This document shows positions 18,588-27,883 of a DNA stretch of 64,000 bases, in pieces. The notes under the pieces were generated by a model that saw nothing but the letters and a program-made list of their open reading frames with translations, did no database searches and was not told where the DNA came from. Numbering within the stretch: the first letter of the stretch is position 1; the number at the start of each line of letters is the position of its first letter. Source of the stretch: Mesorhizobium sp. M1E.F.Ca.ET.045.02.1.1. Lineage in GTDB: Bacteria; Pseudomonadota; Alphaproteobacteria; Rhizobiales; Rhizobiaceae. Location of the stretch: NCBI RefSeq assembly GCF_003952485.1, contig NZ_CP034447.1, positions 5,532,501 to 5,596,500 of the forward strand. Direction: 5' to 3'. The position numbers and the translations under genes were made by a program.

Positions 18588-19817
18588 ATGACCGACGCAA
18601 GTGAAAATCAGGGTTTGGACGCAGACGGCAAAGTCGGCGTTGTGATCGTCGCCGCCGGGCGCGGCGCCCGTGCCGGGCAGGCCGATGGGCCGAAGCAATA
18701 TCAGCGTATCGGCGGCCGCGCCGTCATCGCGCACACGCTGGAGACGTTTCTTTCACATCCGAGAATTGGCCCGGTGGTCGTGGCGATCCACGCCGACGAT
18801 GCCGAACTCTTCGAGCGCGCGGCGGGAGCGAATGCCAAGCGTGTTTTCGCGGTCACTGGCGGTTCGTCCCGCCAGGCCTCGGTTCGGCTCGGTCTCCTGG
18901 CATTGAGGGATCTGGCGCCGGGAAAAGTGCTGGTGCATGACGCGGTGCGCCCGTTCCTTGATGCCGGGCTGATCGACCGCATCATCGACGCCATCGGGGA
19001 ACGGCAGGGCGCGCTGCCCGCCCTTCCCGTCGCCGACACGCTGAAGCGGGAATCCGCAACGGGCATGATCGAGGAGACGGTGTCGCGAGCCGGCCTGCAT
19101 GCCGCGCAGACACCGCAAGGCTTTCCGTTCTGGCCGCTGCTGGCGGCCCACGAGAAGGCGCATCATTTGGGCAAGTCCGAATTCACCGACGACGCAGCGA
19201 TCGCCGAATGGGCGCATATTCCGGTCAAGATCGTCGCCGGCTCGCCGGACAATGTGAAGCTTACCTGGGCAAGGGATATCGCGATGGCCGACCAGCGGCT
19301 TTCCAACGCGCTGCCGCGCTTTCCGGACATCCGCACCGGCAATGGCTATGATGTGCATGCCTTCGAGCCCGGCGACCATGTCACGCTGTGCGGCGTCGCC
19401 ATTCCCTACGATCGAAAACTCTCCGGCCATTCGGACGCCGATGTCGGGCTGCACGCGCTTACCGACGCGCTGCTTGCCACCTGCGGCGCCGGCGACATCG
19501 GCACGCATTTCCCGCCATCGGACCCGCAATGGAAGGGTGTTGCCTCGAAGATCTTCGTCGAGCATGCAGCGAAGCTGGTGCGCGAGCATGGCGGGCGCAT
19601 CGCCAATGCCGACATCACTCTGATCTGCGAAGCGCCGCGTGTCGGGCCCCACCGCGAGGCGATGACGGCGGCGCTGGCGGCGATGCTGGGCATTGCGGCC
19701 GAACGCATTTCGATCAAGGCTACGACGAACGAAAAGCTCGGCTTTGTCGGCCGCGGCGAAGGCATAGCGGCGATCGCCACCGCAAGCGTGGTTTTCCCGG
19801 GAGATGTCCCCAAATGA
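18588..19817 (+). CDS. ispDF: Bifunctional IspD/IspF enzyme of the MEP pathway
   Basis: A 409-residue fusion of two isoprenoid enzymes. Residues about 15-235 are the IspD cytidylyltransferase ([34 protein letters not shown]). Residues about 245-405 are the IspF 2-C-methyl-D-erythritol 2,4-cyclodiphosphate synthase (GNGYDVHAF with the metal-binding D and [28 protein letters not shown]). The fusion is usual in alphaproteobacteria. The first part makes CDP-methylerythritol; the last makes the cyclic diphosphate; IspE acts between them and is not in the window. Overlaps cinA by 4 bases. Confidence 0.97.
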   Translation: MTDASENQGLDADGKVGVVIVAAGRGARAGQADGPKQYQRIGGRAVIAHTLETFLSHPRIGPVVVAIHADDAELFERAAGANAKRVFAVTGGSSRQASVRLGLLALRDLAPGKVLVHDAVRPFLDAGLIDRIIDAIGERQGALPALPVADTLKRESATGMIEETVSRAGLHAAQTPQGFPFWPLLAAHEKAHHLGKSEFTDDAAIAEWAHIPVKIVAGSPDNVKLTWARDIAMADQRLSNALPRFPDIRTGNGYDVHAFEPGDHVTLCGVAIPYDRKLSGHSDADVGLHALTDALLATCGAGDIGTHFPPSDPQWKGVASKIFVEHAAKLVREHGGRIANADITLICEAPRVGPHREAMTAALAAMLGIAAERISIKATTNEKLGFVGRGEGIAAIATASVVFPGDVPK

Positions 19818-20302
19818 GCAACGCCGAACTCGCCATCGCCCTGCTCCAGGCCTGCCAGCAGCGCGGCATCATGCTGGCGACGGCCGAAAGCTGCACCGGC
19901 GGCATGATCATTGCCGCACTCACCGACATTGCCGGTTCTTCCGCCGTGGTGGACCGCGGCTTCGTCACCTATTCCAACGAAGCAAAGATGGAGATGCTCG
20001 GCGTCTCCGCCGCAACGCTCGACGCGCATGGCGCCGTCTCGCGCGAGACGGTGCTCGAGATGGCGGCAGGCGCGCTCACGCATTCGCGCGCGAGCCTGTC
20101 GCTTGCCGTCACCGGCATCGCCGGCCCCACCGGTGGTTCGGCGGAAAAGCCGGTCGGCCTCGTCTGGTTCGGGGTAGCGCTTACCGGGCAGCCGGTCGTC
20201 GCCGAGCGCCAGCTCTTTGCGCATAAGGGCCGCGAGTTCATCCGCCACGAGACGGTGCGGCACGCGTTGCAGCTTGGGCTGCGCGCGCTTGGAGCTGAGT
20301 GA
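19814..20302 (+). CDS. CinA-family nicotinamide-nucleotide amidase
   Basis: A 162-residue protein equal to the C-terminal domain of CinA, also known as PncC. It deamidates nicotinamide mononucleotide to nicotinate mononucleotide in NAD salvage. The motifs [31 protein letters not shown] and [12 protein letters not shown] are intact, including the active-site serine in SCTGG. The start ATG overlaps the ispDF stop (ATGA), so translation is coupled. The N-terminal molybdopterin-like domain of full-length CinA is absent, as is common for single-domain members. Convergent with the START-domain gene, only 3 bases apart. Confidence 0.94.
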   Translation: MSNAELAIALLQACQQRGIMLATAESCTGGMIIAALTDIAGSSAVVDRGFVTYSNEAKMEMLGVSAATLDAHGAVSRETVLEMAAGALTHSRASLSLAVTGIAGPTGGSAEKPVGLVWFGVALTGQPVVAERQLFAHKGREFIRHETVRHALQLGLRALGAE

Positions 20303-20305
20303 AGA

Positions 20306-20761
20306 TCAGGCCGGCTTCGCGCCGTAGATCACGTCCGCGCGCTTCTCGAAGGCTTCGGAGAACATGCGGAAGGCGCGGTCGAACATCGTCCCCATCAGCG
20401 CTCCGAGAATGCGGCTCTTGAATTCGTAGTCGATGAAGAAATGCACCTCACAGCCGCGATCGGCCGGATCGAAGCGCCAGATGTTGCTGAGATATTTGAA
20501 TGGGCCGTCGATGTATTTGACGTCGATGGCGTTCTCGTCCGGCTTCAGGAGCACCTGCGTGGTAAAGGTCTCGCGGATCGCCTTGTAGCCGATGCTCATG
20601 TCGGCGACGAGGATGGTGCGGCCGTCGCGCTCCTTGCGCGAGCGCACCGTCAGCGCCTCGCAGAGCGGCAGGAATTGCGGATAGGCCTCGACATCCGCCA
20701 CCAGCGCGAACATCTCCTGCGGCGTGTGGGTGACGCGGCGGATGGCTTCGAATTTCGGCAT
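20306..20761 (-). CDS. START-domain protein, RatA/COQ10 family
   Basis: A 151-residue polyketide-cyclase/START-fold protein. The pattern RRVTHTPQEMFALVADVEAYPQFLP at the N-terminus, the central VKYIDGPFKYLSNIW and the C-terminal FEKRADVIYG match coenzyme Q-binding COQ10 proteins and E. coli RatA. In mitochondria COQ10 supports ubiquinone function; RatA was described as a toxin acting on ribosome subunit joining. In alphaproteobacteria the ubiquinone role is more likely. It lies 8 bases after lipA on the same strand, an arrangement that I recall as common in rhizobia. No antitoxin gene is next to it. Confidence 0.9.
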   Translation of the reverse strand: MPKFEAIRRVTHTPQEMFALVADVEAYPQFLPLCEALTVRSRKERDGRTILVADMSIGYKAIRETFTTQVLLKPDENAIDVKYIDGPFKYLSNIWRFDPADRGCEVHFFIDYEFKSRILGALMGTMFDRAFRMFSEAFEKRADVIYGAKPA

Positions 20762-20769
20762 TTAGATGG

Positions 20770-21735
20770 TCAGCCGGCTTTCTCGAGCTGCGCTTCGCGC
20801 GCCGCACGCAGCCTGGCGAAGTCCTCGCCGGCGTGATGCGAGGAGCGCGTCAGCGGGCTCGACGCCACCAGCAGGAAGCCCTTGGTCTTGCCGATCGTCT
20901 CGTAGGACTTGAACTCGTCGGGCGTGATGAAGCGGATCACCGGATGGTGCTTCTTCGACGGCTGCAGGTATTGGCCTATGGTCATGAAGTCGACATTGGC
21001 CGACCGCAGGTCATCCATGAGCTGCAGCACTTCGTTCCGCTCCTCACCGAGACCGACCATGATGCCGGATTTGGTGAAGATCGACGGATCGAGTTCTTTC
21101 ACCCGCTGCAGCAGCCGAATGGAGTGGAAATAGCGGGCGCCCGGCCGGACCGTCAGGTAGTTCGACGGAACGGTTTCGAGGTTATGGTTGAAGACGTCAG
21201 GCTTGGCCGCCACGACGACCTCCAGCGCGCCGTCCTTGCGCAGGAAATCGGGCGTCAGGATCTCGATCGTCGTCGAGGGCGCGGCCGCGCGGATGGCATG
21301 GATGACGTCGGCGAAATGCTGCGCGCCGCCGTCGTCCAGATCATCGCGGTCGACCGAGGTGACGACGACGTGGCTGAGGCCCATCTGCTTGACGGCGTGG
21401 GCGACGCGCGCCGGCTCATCCGGGTCGAGCGCCGTCGGGATGCCGGTGGCGACATTGCAGAAGGCGCAGGCGCGCGTGCAGATCTCGCCCATGATCATGA
21501 AGGTGGCGTGCTTCTTGTCCCAGCATTCGCCGATGTTCGGGCAGCCGGCCTCCTCGCACACCGTCACCAGCTTGTTCGACTTCACGATCTCGCGCGTCTC
21601 GGCATAGCCTTTCGAGACCGGCGCCTTGACGCGGATCCAGTCCGGCTTGCGCAGCACTTCCTGGTCCGGCCTGTGCGCCTTTTCGGGGTGCCGCGGGCGC
21701 GGCGCGTTGGCGATCGTGTCGAGAACAGTGACCAT
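20770..21735 (-). CDS. lipA: Lipoyl synthase LipA
   Basis: A 321-residue radical SAM enzyme that inserts two sulfurs into octanoyl-lysine to form lipoate. Both iron-sulfur clusters are visible: the auxiliary cluster [12 protein letters not shown] and the radical SAM cluster CTRACAFC. The start is the ATG at 21735 ([10 protein letters not shown]); a frame extension to 21783 lacks family similarity. The context is functional: lipA lies in the same leftward gene train as pdhA, pdhB, pdhC and lpdA, whose E1-beta and E2 proteins carry lipoyl domains. It is followed closely by the START-domain gene. Confidence 0.97.
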   Translation of the reverse strand: MVTVLDTIANAPRPRHPEKAHRPDQEVLRKPDWIRVKAPVSKGYAETREIVKSNKLVTVCEEAGCPNIGECWDKKHATFMIMGEICTRACAFCNVATGIPTALDPDEPARVAHAVKQMGLSHVVVTSVDRDDLDDGGAQHFADVIHAIRAAAPSTTIEILTPDFLRKDGALEVVVAAKPDVFNHNLETVPSNYLTVRPGARYFHSIRLLQRVKELDPSIFTKSGIMVGLGEERNEVLQLMDDLRSANVDFMTIGQYLQPSKKHHPVIRFITPDEFKSYETIGKTKGFLLVASSPLTRSSHHAGEDFARLRAAREAQLEKAG

Positions 21736-21865
21736 CTCAAACCCTTCGCGGCCGCTGGTAACGCGACCGTCCGTCTGCGTCATCTAGGACTTTTCGAAGC
21801 AAAGAAAAAGGCCGCGCCGGCGCATGCCGCCACGGCCATTTTCGCATAGCGGCGTTCGCCGGGGC

Positions 21866-22123
21866 TCAGCGGCGCACCAGCCGACCCGCAAAGATCAGCA
21901 GGCAGGCGCCGATGAAGCCTGTGATCAGATAGGCGAACCAGCCGACGCCGAAGGCCTCGACGTTGAGCGCTCTCAGGATTGCGTTCAGCACCACCGCGCC
22001 GGCGATGCCCAGAATGATGTTCATGAAGATGCCGGTGTTGCTCTTCATGACCATTTCGGCGAGCCATCCGGCCAAGCCGCCTATGATGATGGCTGCAATC
22101 CAGCCCACGCCATTCACGTCCAT
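21866..22123 (-). CDS. GlsB/YeaQ/YmgE-family small membrane protein
   Basis: An 85-residue membrane protein of the transglycosylase-associated (GlsB/YeaQ) family. Three hydrophobic, glycine-rich segments are visible: residues 6-24 (GWIAAIIIGGLAGWLAEMV), 30-48 (GIFMNIILGIAGAVVLNAI) and 58-80. Family members respond to general stress, but the biochemical role is unknown. It lies between lpdA and lipA in the same direction, with 120 bases upstream and 130 downstream, so it may have its own promoter rather than belong strictly to the operon. Confidence 0.9.
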   Translation of the reverse strand: MDVNGVGWIAAIIIGGLAGWLAEMVMKSNTGIFMNIILGIAGAVVLNAILRALNVEAFGVGWFAYLITGFIGACLLIFAGRLVRR

Positions 22124-22243
22124 ATGCCAAATCCTCCTCGATCAGGTGAAAATGCATCCGGATACGAACTGCCCTGCCGTCAAAGTCCTCCGGCTGCCGC
22201 GTCTGAGTCTCGCCCAACCAATCTATCACCGATTGGCCATTTA

Positions 22244-23689
22244 TCATGCGTTCAAAGCGCGGCCATAGGCGTCGAGCACGCTTTCCTTCATCATCTCCGA
22301 CAGGGTCGGATGCGGGAAGATCGTGTGCATCAGCTCTTCCTCGGTGGTCTCCAGGTTCATCGCCACGACGAAGCCCTGGATGAGCTCGGTCACCTCCGCG
22401 CCGATCATATGCGCGCCGAGAAGTTGTCCGGTCTTCTTGTCGAAAATGGTCTTGATGAAGCCCTGGTCCTCGCCGAGCGCGATGGCCTTGCCGTTGGCGC
22501 CGAACTGGAAGCGGCCGACGCGGATGTCCTTGCCTTCGGCCTTGGCCCTGGCTTCGGTCAGGCCGACCGACGCGACCTGCGGACTGCAATAGGTGCAGCC
22601 CGGGATCTTCAACTTGTCGATGGCATGCACGCCGGGGAAATTGGCGATCTTTTCGATGCAGACGACACCCTCATGCTCGGCCTTGTGGGCAAGCATGGGC
22701 GGTCCCGCGACGTCGCCGATCGCATAGATCCCGGCCACGTTCGTCTTGCCGTAGCCGTCGACGACGACGCAGCCGCGATCCGTCTTCACGCCGAGCGCCT
22801 CGAGGCCGAGATTTTCGATGTTGCCCTGCACACCGACAGCCGAAATCATGCGGTCGGCGGTGATCTTCTCGACCTTGCCATCCTTCATCTCGACATGGGC
22901 GGTGACCGAATTGGCTGATTTCTCGACCTTGGTCACCTTGGCTTCGAGGAGGATCTTCATCCCCTGCTTCTCGAACTGCTTCTGCGCGAATTTCGAGACC
23001 TCGGCATCCTCGACCGGAATCACCGCCGGCAAGACCTCGACCACCGTCACGTCCGCGCCCATTGTGCGGTAGAAGGAGGCGAACTCGATGCCGATGGCGC
23101 CCGAGCCCATCACCAGCAGCGATTTCGGCATCTCCTTCGGCACCATCGCCTCGAAATACGTCCAGATCAGCTTGCCGTCCGGCTCGATGCCGGGCAGCGC
23201 GCGCGGCCTGGCGCCGGTCGCCAGAATGATGTGCTTGGCGGTGTAGGTGCCCTCGCCCTTGACGCCCTTCGGCACCGGCGGCTGCGGCTCCATCGGCTTC
23301 TTGGCGGTCTTGGAGACCACGATCTCGCCGGGCTTGGAAAGCTTCGCCTCGCCCCAGATGACGTCGACCTTGTTCTTCTTCATCAGGAAGGCAACGCCGC
23401 CGTTCAGCCTGAGCGACACCTTGCGGGAGCGGTCGACCACCGCGGCCGTGTCGGGGTTGACCTTGCCGTCGAGCTTCAGGCCGTAATCCTTGAGGTGGTC
23501 GGAATAATGCATGATCTCGGCCGAGCGCAGCAGCGCCTTGGTCGGGATGCAGCCCCAGTTCAGGCAGATGCCGCCCAGATGCTCGCGTTCGACGATCGCC
23601 GTCTTGAAGCCGAGTTGGGCGGAACGCACCGCGGTGACATAGCCGCCGGGACCTGAGCCGATGATGATAACGTCGTAGTTCTCAGCCAC
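22244..23689 (-). CDS. lpdA: Dihydrolipoyl dehydrogenase (E3)
   Basis: A 481-residue FAD disulfide oxidoreductase that reoxidises dihydrolipoamide of the pyruvate dehydrogenase complex. FAD motif GSGPGGYVTAVRSAQLG is at residues 12-28, the redox-active cysteines are in GGICLNWGCIPTKAL at about 40-54, the NAD motif is GSGAIGIEFASFY, and the C-terminal FPHPTLSE carries the catalytic histidine and glutamate. An insertion near residues 125-150 (KKPMEPQPPVPKGVKGEG) is typical of the alphaproteobacterial PDH-type E3. It follows pdhC, separated by a small membrane gene and a hydrolase gene. Confidence 0.97.
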   Translation of the reverse strand: MAENYDVIIIGSGPGGYVTAVRSAQLGFKTAIVEREHLGGICLNWGCIPTKALLRSAEIMHYSDHLKDYGLKLDGKVNPDTAAVVDRSRKVSLRLNGGVAFLMKKNKVDVIWGEAKLSKPGEIVVSKTAKKPMEPQPPVPKGVKGEGTYTAKHIILATGARPRALPGIEPDGKLIWTYFEAMVPKEMPKSLLVMGSGAIGIEFASFYRTMGADVTVVEVLPAVIPVEDAEVSKFAQKQFEKQGMKILLEAKVTKVEKSANSVTAHVEMKDGKVEKITADRMISAVGVQGNIENLGLEALGVKTDRGCVVVDGYGKTNVAGIYAIGDVAGPPMLAHKAEHEGVVCIEKIANFPGVHAIDKLKIPGCTYCSPQVASVGLTEARAKAEGKDIRVGRFQFGANGKAIALGEDQGFIKTIFDKKTGQLLGAHMIGAEVTELIQGFVVAMNLETTEEELMHTIFPHPTLSEMMKESVLDAYGRALNA

Positions 23690-23716
23690 GGGTTTTCTCC
23701 CTGATCTTTCTGGGGG

Positions 23717-24355
23717 TTAGAGTGAGAGCATCACACGCACGAGCGGGGCCAGAGCCTGGCCGATCCGCCGTGTGTTTTCGGCATCGAGATGGACACCGTC
23801 GAGCGGCGTTGTCGTTGCCACGGTGCCCGCATCGAAGAAGCCGCAGCCGGCCTCGTCGGCCAGCGCCGAATATTGCGGCGCCAGGCGCTTCGAGGCGTCG
23901 TCGCCGCCGGCGAACATTTCCTTGAATTCGGCATTGTCGGTGCGCGTTACCGCAGGCGGCGCGACGATGAGTATCTGCGGCGCCGGCCAGTCGAATGGAT
24001 AGTCATGGCCGCGCACGATATCGATCAGGCGCTGGATGCCCTGCTTGGCGGCGACGGGATTGCCGTGGATCCATGGCTTCATGTCGTTGGCGCCGAGCAT
24101 GATGATGACAAGGTCGAGCGGCGCGTGGCTCGTCAGGATCGTCGGCAACGTCCTCGCGCCGTTGCGGTCCGCACCGGCCAGGTAATCGTCGAAGGCAGTG
24201 GTGCGGCCGTTGAGGCCCTCGGCAATGACCTCAATGCCCTCGCCCAGCGCCGCCTTGAGCACGCTCGGCCAGCGGTCTTCCAACGCATGGCGGCCGAGGC
24301 TGGCGGCGTCGTAGCCCCAGGTCAGCGAATCGCCGTAGCAGAGAATTGTCTTCAT
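23717..24355 (-). CDS. SGNH/GDSL-family hydrolase (arylesterase-like)
   Basis: A 212-residue esterase of the SGNH fold. Block I ILCYGDSLTWGYD carries the nucleophilic serine, block II has the glycine of EGLNGRTT, block III is MLGANDMK with the oxyanion asparagine, and block V is DGVHLDAENT with the catalytic aspartate and histidine. No signal peptide, so cytoplasmic. The start is the ATG at 24355, which overlaps the stop of the upstream small membrane gene by 4 bases. It sits inside the pdh gene train, between pdhC and lpdA. Related enzymes hydrolyse aryl esters or acetyl groups; the natural substrate is unknown. Confidence 0.9.
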   Translation of the reverse strand: MKTILCYGDSLTWGYDAASLGRHALEDRWPSVLKAALGEGIEVIAEGLNGRTTAFDDYLAGADRNGARTLPTILTSHAPLDLVIIMLGANDMKPWIHGNPVAAKQGIQRLIDIVRGHDYPFDWPAPQILIVAPPAVTRTDNAEFKEMFAGGDDASKRLAPQYSALADEAGCGFFDAGTVATTTPLDGVHLDAENTRRIGQALAPLVRVMLSL

Positions 24356-24777
24356 GCCCTTACCCCATCCCTGCCGAACGGTGCCGACGAGCGCTTGAGC
24401 CGCCAGCGCACGAACAGCCATTGCACGATGATCGCCACAACGCCGGGCAGGATCAGTCCGGCAACGATCGAAAGGTCGCTTGCGGTCGCCCGGTTCTCGG
24501 GCGGCACCGAAAACGTCCAACCGGCGAGCGCGACCAGAATGATCGCGAAGATCGCAAGCAGCCACCAGAACATCCGGTCGACCGCCCGAACCGGCTCAGC
24601 GCGGAACTGGACCAGGAAGAAGGCGATCGTCACGACGATGAGGATCATCACCGTTGCGGCGAAGACCAGAATGTATTCTTCGGTCGCGCCGGTAAGCACG
24701 GCCAGTTCCTGCACGACCAGTCCGCCAGCCAGACCGGATAGGATGAAGGCGAAAAGGCTGGTGAAGAACTTCCGCAC
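24352..24777 (-). CDS. Hypothetical membrane protein in the pdh operon
   Basis: A 141-residue protein with four predicted membrane segments: about residues 5-24, 36-58 (YILVFAATVMILIVVTIAFFLVQF), 70-92 (FWWLLAIFAIILVALAGWTF) and 102-125. The C-terminal tail is basic (RWRLKRSSAPFGR). I do not recognise the family. It is placed 15 bases after pdhC and overlaps the hydrolase gene by ATGA, so it is cotranscribed with both. There is no obvious link to pyruvate oxidation in the sequence. Confidence 0.8.
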   Translation of the reverse strand: MRKFFTSLFAFILSGLAGGLVVQELAVLTGATEEYILVFAATVMILIVVTIAFFLVQFRAEPVRAVDRMFWWLLAIFAIILVALAGWTFSVPPENRATASDLSIVAGLILPGVVAIIVQWLFVRWRLKRSSAPFGRDGVRA

Positions 24778-24792
24778 CGCCTCTTTTCCTTC

Positions 24793-26166
24793 CTAGACCA
24801 GCATGCCCATCGGGTTCTCGATCATGCGCTTGAAGGCGCCGAGCAGTTCCGCGCCGAGCGCGCCGTCGACGGCACGATGATCGGTGGACAAAGTTACCGA
24901 CATCACGGTGGCGATCTTGATCTCGCCCTTCTTCACCACTGCGCGCTCTTCACCGGCTCCGACCGCGAGAATGGTCGCATGCGGCGGGTTGATGACGGCG
25001 GCGAAATCCTTGACGCCGAACATGCCGAGATTGGAGACGGCCGTGGTGCCGCCCTGGTATTCTTCTGGCTTCAGCTTGCGGCTGCGGGCACGGCTCGCCA
25101 GATCCTTCATCTCGTTGGAGATGACCGACAGCGTCTTTTCATCGGCGTGGCGGATGATCGGGGTGATCAGGCCGCCGGGGATCGACACGGCCACGCCGAC
25201 ATCGGCATGCTTGTGCTTGACCATGGCGCTGTCGGTCCAGGAGGCGTTGGCGTCCGGCACCGCCATCAGCGCCATCGCCATCGCCTTGATCACCATGTCG
25301 TTGACCGAGAGCTTGTAGGCGGGAACTTCGCCCTTCTCGGTCTTCCGCATCGGCGCCGCCGCATTGAGCTGCGTGCGCAGCGCGAGCAGCGCGTCGAGCT
25401 CGCAGTCGAGCGTGAGGTAGAAATGCGGGATGGTGCTCTTGGCCTCGACGAGGCGGCGCGCAATGGTCTTGCGCATATTGTCGTGCGGGACGAGCTCGTA
25501 GGAGCCTTCCGCGAACAGCTTCAGCACCTGATCGTCCGACATCGGCTTCGCAATCGGCGCGGCCGCCGGTGCCTCGGCCGGGGCCTTGGCGGCAGGCGCT
25601 GCCTTGGCTCCGCCGGAAGAGATCGCCGCCTCGACATCGGCCTTCACCACGCGGCCGTGCGGACCGGAGCCGGCCAGCGCCGCCACGTCGACACCGGCAT
25701 CCTTGGCGATGCGGCGCGCAAGCGGCGAAGCGAAAACGCGCTCGCCGCCGGCATGGCCGTTGGCGACCGGAGCGGGCTCGGCCTTAGCCGGTGCAGGCGC
25801 TGGAGCGGAAGCTGCCGGCTTCGGCGCTTCCTTGGGCGCTTCGGCCTTCGGAGCCTCCGCTTTCGCGGCTTCCGCTTTCGGCACGGCGCCGCCGTCGGCT
25901 TTTGCAGCAGCGCGGGCATCCTCGCCTTCACCGGCCAGGATGGCGATCACGGCGTTGACCTTGACGCCTTCGGTTCCGGCCGGAACGACGAGCTTGGCGA
26001 CGGTGCCTTCATCGACGGATTCGACTTCCATCGTCGCCTTGTCGGTCTCGATCTCGGCGATCACGTCACCGGGCGAAACCTTGTCGCCTTCCTTGACCAG
26101 CCACTTGGCGAGATTGCCCTCTTCCATGGTCGGAGAGAGCGCCGGCATGGTGATGTTGATCGGCAT
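24793..26166 (-). CDS. pdhC: Pyruvate dehydrogenase E2, dihydrolipoamide acetyltransferase
   Basis: A 457-residue E2 chain. Residues 1-80 are a lipoyl domain with the modified lysine in [12 protein letters not shown]. An Ala/Pro/Lys-rich linker (about 85-135) follows, then a peripheral-subunit-binding domain (FASPLARRIAKDAGVDVAALAGSGPHGRVVKADVE, about 140-175). A second linker leads to the catalytic acetyltransferase domain from about 225 to the end, with the active-site histidine and aspartate in STDHRAVDGA. Only one lipoyl domain is on E2; a second is carried by E1 beta upstream. Part of the eno-ftsB-pdhA-pdhB-pdhC train. Confidence 0.97.
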   Translation of the reverse strand: MPINITMPALSPTMEEGNLAKWLVKEGDKVSPGDVIAEIETDKATMEVESVDEGTVAKLVVPAGTEGVKVNAVIAILAGEGEDARAAAKADGGAVPKAEAAKAEAPKAEAPKEAPKPAASAPAPAPAKAEPAPVANGHAGGERVFASPLARRIAKDAGVDVAALAGSGPHGRVVKADVEAAISSGGAKAAPAAKAPAEAPAAAPIAKPMSDDQVLKLFAEGSYELVPHDNMRKTIARRLVEAKSTIPHFYLTLDCELDALLALRTQLNAAAPMRKTEKGEVPAYKLSVNDMVIKAMAMALMAVPDANASWTDSAMVKHKHADVGVAVSIPGGLITPIIRHADEKTLSVISNEMKDLASRARSRKLKPEEYQGGTTAVSNLGMFGVKDFAAVINPPHATILAVGAGEERAVVKKGEIKIATVMSVTLSTDHRAVDGALGAELLGAFKRMIENPMGMLV

Positions 26167-26175
26167 TTTTCCTCC

Positions 26176-26469
26176 TCAGTTCCGCCCGGTCAGCGAACGG
26201 TGCTGGATATTGAACTGCTCCGACATTCTGCCGCGATAGCCTTCTTCCAATGCCTGAAGCGTCTCGATTTCAGGTATGCCATCTTGTTCCAGTCTCATCC
26301 TGGCTATGTGCATGCCGATATCAGCAAGCACCATTCCCCAGTTGTGAGCGTTTGGTCCAAAGAGGTCTTGCATCGTGACGACCGCGTCCGAACCAATCCA
26401 GACGCGGAGTATTTCATTGAATTCGCTACTCTCGACGACCATCGCGGGAACTTCTAGTTCGCGCGACAT
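26176..26469 (-). CDS. DUF5076 family protein between pdhB and pdhC
   Basis: A 97-residue soluble protein. I recognise it as the DUF5076 type, a small alphaproteobacterial family of unknown function (about 100 residues). Visible features are an acidic, mixed alpha/beta sequence with EFNEILRVWIGSDAVVTMQ near residues 14-32 and GMVLADIGMHIARM near 45-58. The start is the ATG at 26469 with an upstream extension rejected. It lies 4 bases after pdhB and 9 bases before pdhC, so it is translated with the pyruvate dehydrogenase subunits and is a candidate accessory or regulatory factor. That last point is inference from position. Confidence 0.85.
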   Translation of the reverse strand: MSRELEVPAMVVESSEFNEILRVWIGSDAVVTMQDLFGPNAHNWGMVLADIGMHIARMRLEQDGIPEIETLQALEEGYRGRMSEQFNIQHRSLTGRN

Positions 26470-26473
26470 CTTG

Positions 26474-27868
26474 TTAACCCCGGTACGTGACGGCTTTGAC
26501 TGCCTCGACGACTTCGCCGACATTGGGCAGCGCCAGCTTCTCGAGGTTGGCCGCATAAGGCATCGGCACGTCCTTGCCTGCGATGGTGATCACCGGCGCA
26601 TCGAGGAAGTCGAAGGCGCGCTGCGAGACCTGGTTGGCGATGTGGTCGCCGACCGAGCTCTGCGGGAAGCCTTCTTCCACCACCACGAGACGGTTGGTCT
26701 TCTTCACCGAGGCGATGATGGTGTCGAAGTCGAGCGGGCGGATGGTCCTCAGATCGATGATTTCGGCATCGATGCCCATGCCGCGCAGTTCGGCCTCCGC
26801 CTTGACCGCATAGGTCATGCCGATGCCGAAGGAGACGATGGTGACGTCCTTGCCCTGTTTGTGGACGCGCGCCTTGCCGATCGGCAGCACGAAATCGTCG
26901 AGCTTCGGCACGTCGAAGGACTGGCCGTAGAGGATCTCGTTCTCGAGGAAGATGACCGGGTTCGGGTCGCGGATCGCCGCCTTGAGCAGGCCCTTGGCGT
27001 CGGCCGCCGTATACGGCATCACCACCTTCAGGCCGGGGATGTGGCTGTACCAGGCGGCGTAGCACTGCGAGTGCTGGGCGGCGACGCGCGCGGCGGCGCC
27101 GTTCGGTCCGCGGAACACGATCGGCGCGCCCATCTGGCCGCCGGACATATAGAGCGTCTTCGCGGCCGAGTTGATGATTTGGTCGATCGCCTGCATGGCG
27201 AAATTGAAGGTCATGAACTCGACGATCGGCTTCAGGCCGGCCATGGCCGCTCCGACGCCGACGCCGGCAAAGCCGTGCTCGGTGATCGGCGTGTCGACGA
27301 CGCGACGCGGTCCGAATTCCTGCAGCAGGCCTTGCGTGATCTTGTAGGCGCCCTGGTACTCGGCGACCTCCTCGCCCATGACGAAGACGTCGCCATCGCG
27401 GCGCATTTCCTCAGCCATGGCGTCGCGGAGCGCCTCGCGCACCGTGGTCGAGACCATCTCGGTGCCAGCGGGGATGTCCGGATCGGCCGCGACTTCCGTT
27501 TTCGGCGCGGCCGCGACGGGTGCCGCGGCTTCGCTCTTGGCTGCGGCCGGCGCTGGCGCTGCCGCAGCCGGTTCGGCCTTGGCAGGCTCTTCGCCGACGC
27601 CTTCGCCGGCCTTGTCGACGTCTTCGCCATCGACCGCAAGCACGGCGATCACCGCATTGACCTTGACGCCTTCGGTGCCGGCGGGAACCACGATCTTGGC
27701 CAGCGTGCCTTCGTCGACGGCTTCGACTTCCATCGTTGCCTTGTCGGTTTCGATCTCGGCGATCACGTCACCGGCGACGACCTTGTCGCCCTCGTTCTTC
27801 AGCCATTTGGAAAGATTGCCCTCTTCCATCGTCGGGGAAAGCGCGGGCATGAGAATTTCGATCGGCAT
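26474..27868 (-). CDS. pdhB: Pyruvate dehydrogenase E1 beta with N-terminal lipoyl domain
   Basis: A 464-residue E1 beta chain. Residues 1-80 are a lipoyl domain with the lysine in [14 protein letters not shown], nearly the same as that of PdhC. A 45-residue Ala/Pro/Lys/Glu linker follows. The transketolase-like pyrimidine domain begins near 140 ([29 protein letters not shown]), and the C-terminal domain contains [16 protein letters not shown]. The lipoyl-E1-beta fusion is a known alphaproteobacterial trait. With PdhA it decarboxylates pyruvate and passes the acetyl group to lipoyl arms. The duplicated arm domain probably arose by gene fusion from E2. Confidence 0.97.
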   Translation of the reverse strand: MPIEILMPALSPTMEEGNLSKWLKNEGDKVVAGDVIAEIETDKATMEVEAVDEGTLAKIVVPAGTEGVKVNAVIAVLAVDGEDVDKAGEGVGEEPAKAEPAAAAPAPAAAKSEAAAPVAAAPKTEVAADPDIPAGTEMVSTTVREALRDAMAEEMRRDGDVFVMGEEVAEYQGAYKITQGLLQEFGPRRVVDTPITEHGFAGVGVGAAMAGLKPIVEFMTFNFAMQAIDQIINSAAKTLYMSGGQMGAPIVFRGPNGAAARVAAQHSQCYAAWYSHIPGLKVVMPYTAADAKGLLKAAIRDPNPVIFLENEILYGQSFDVPKLDDFVLPIGKARVHKQGKDVTIVSFGIGMTYAVKAEAELRGMGIDAEIIDLRTIRPLDFDTIIASVKKTNRLVVVEEGFPQSSVGDHIANQVSQRAFDFLDAPVITIAGKDVPMPYAANLEKLALPNVGEVVEAVKAVTYRG

Positions 27869-27883
27869 GTCCTTGCCCTCTCC

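Noticed and set aside
20306..20761. The START-domain gene as the RatA toxin of a toxin-antitoxin pair.
   Set aside because: No RatB-like partner is adjacent; the lipA linkage and COQ10-like sequence favour a ubiquinone-related role.
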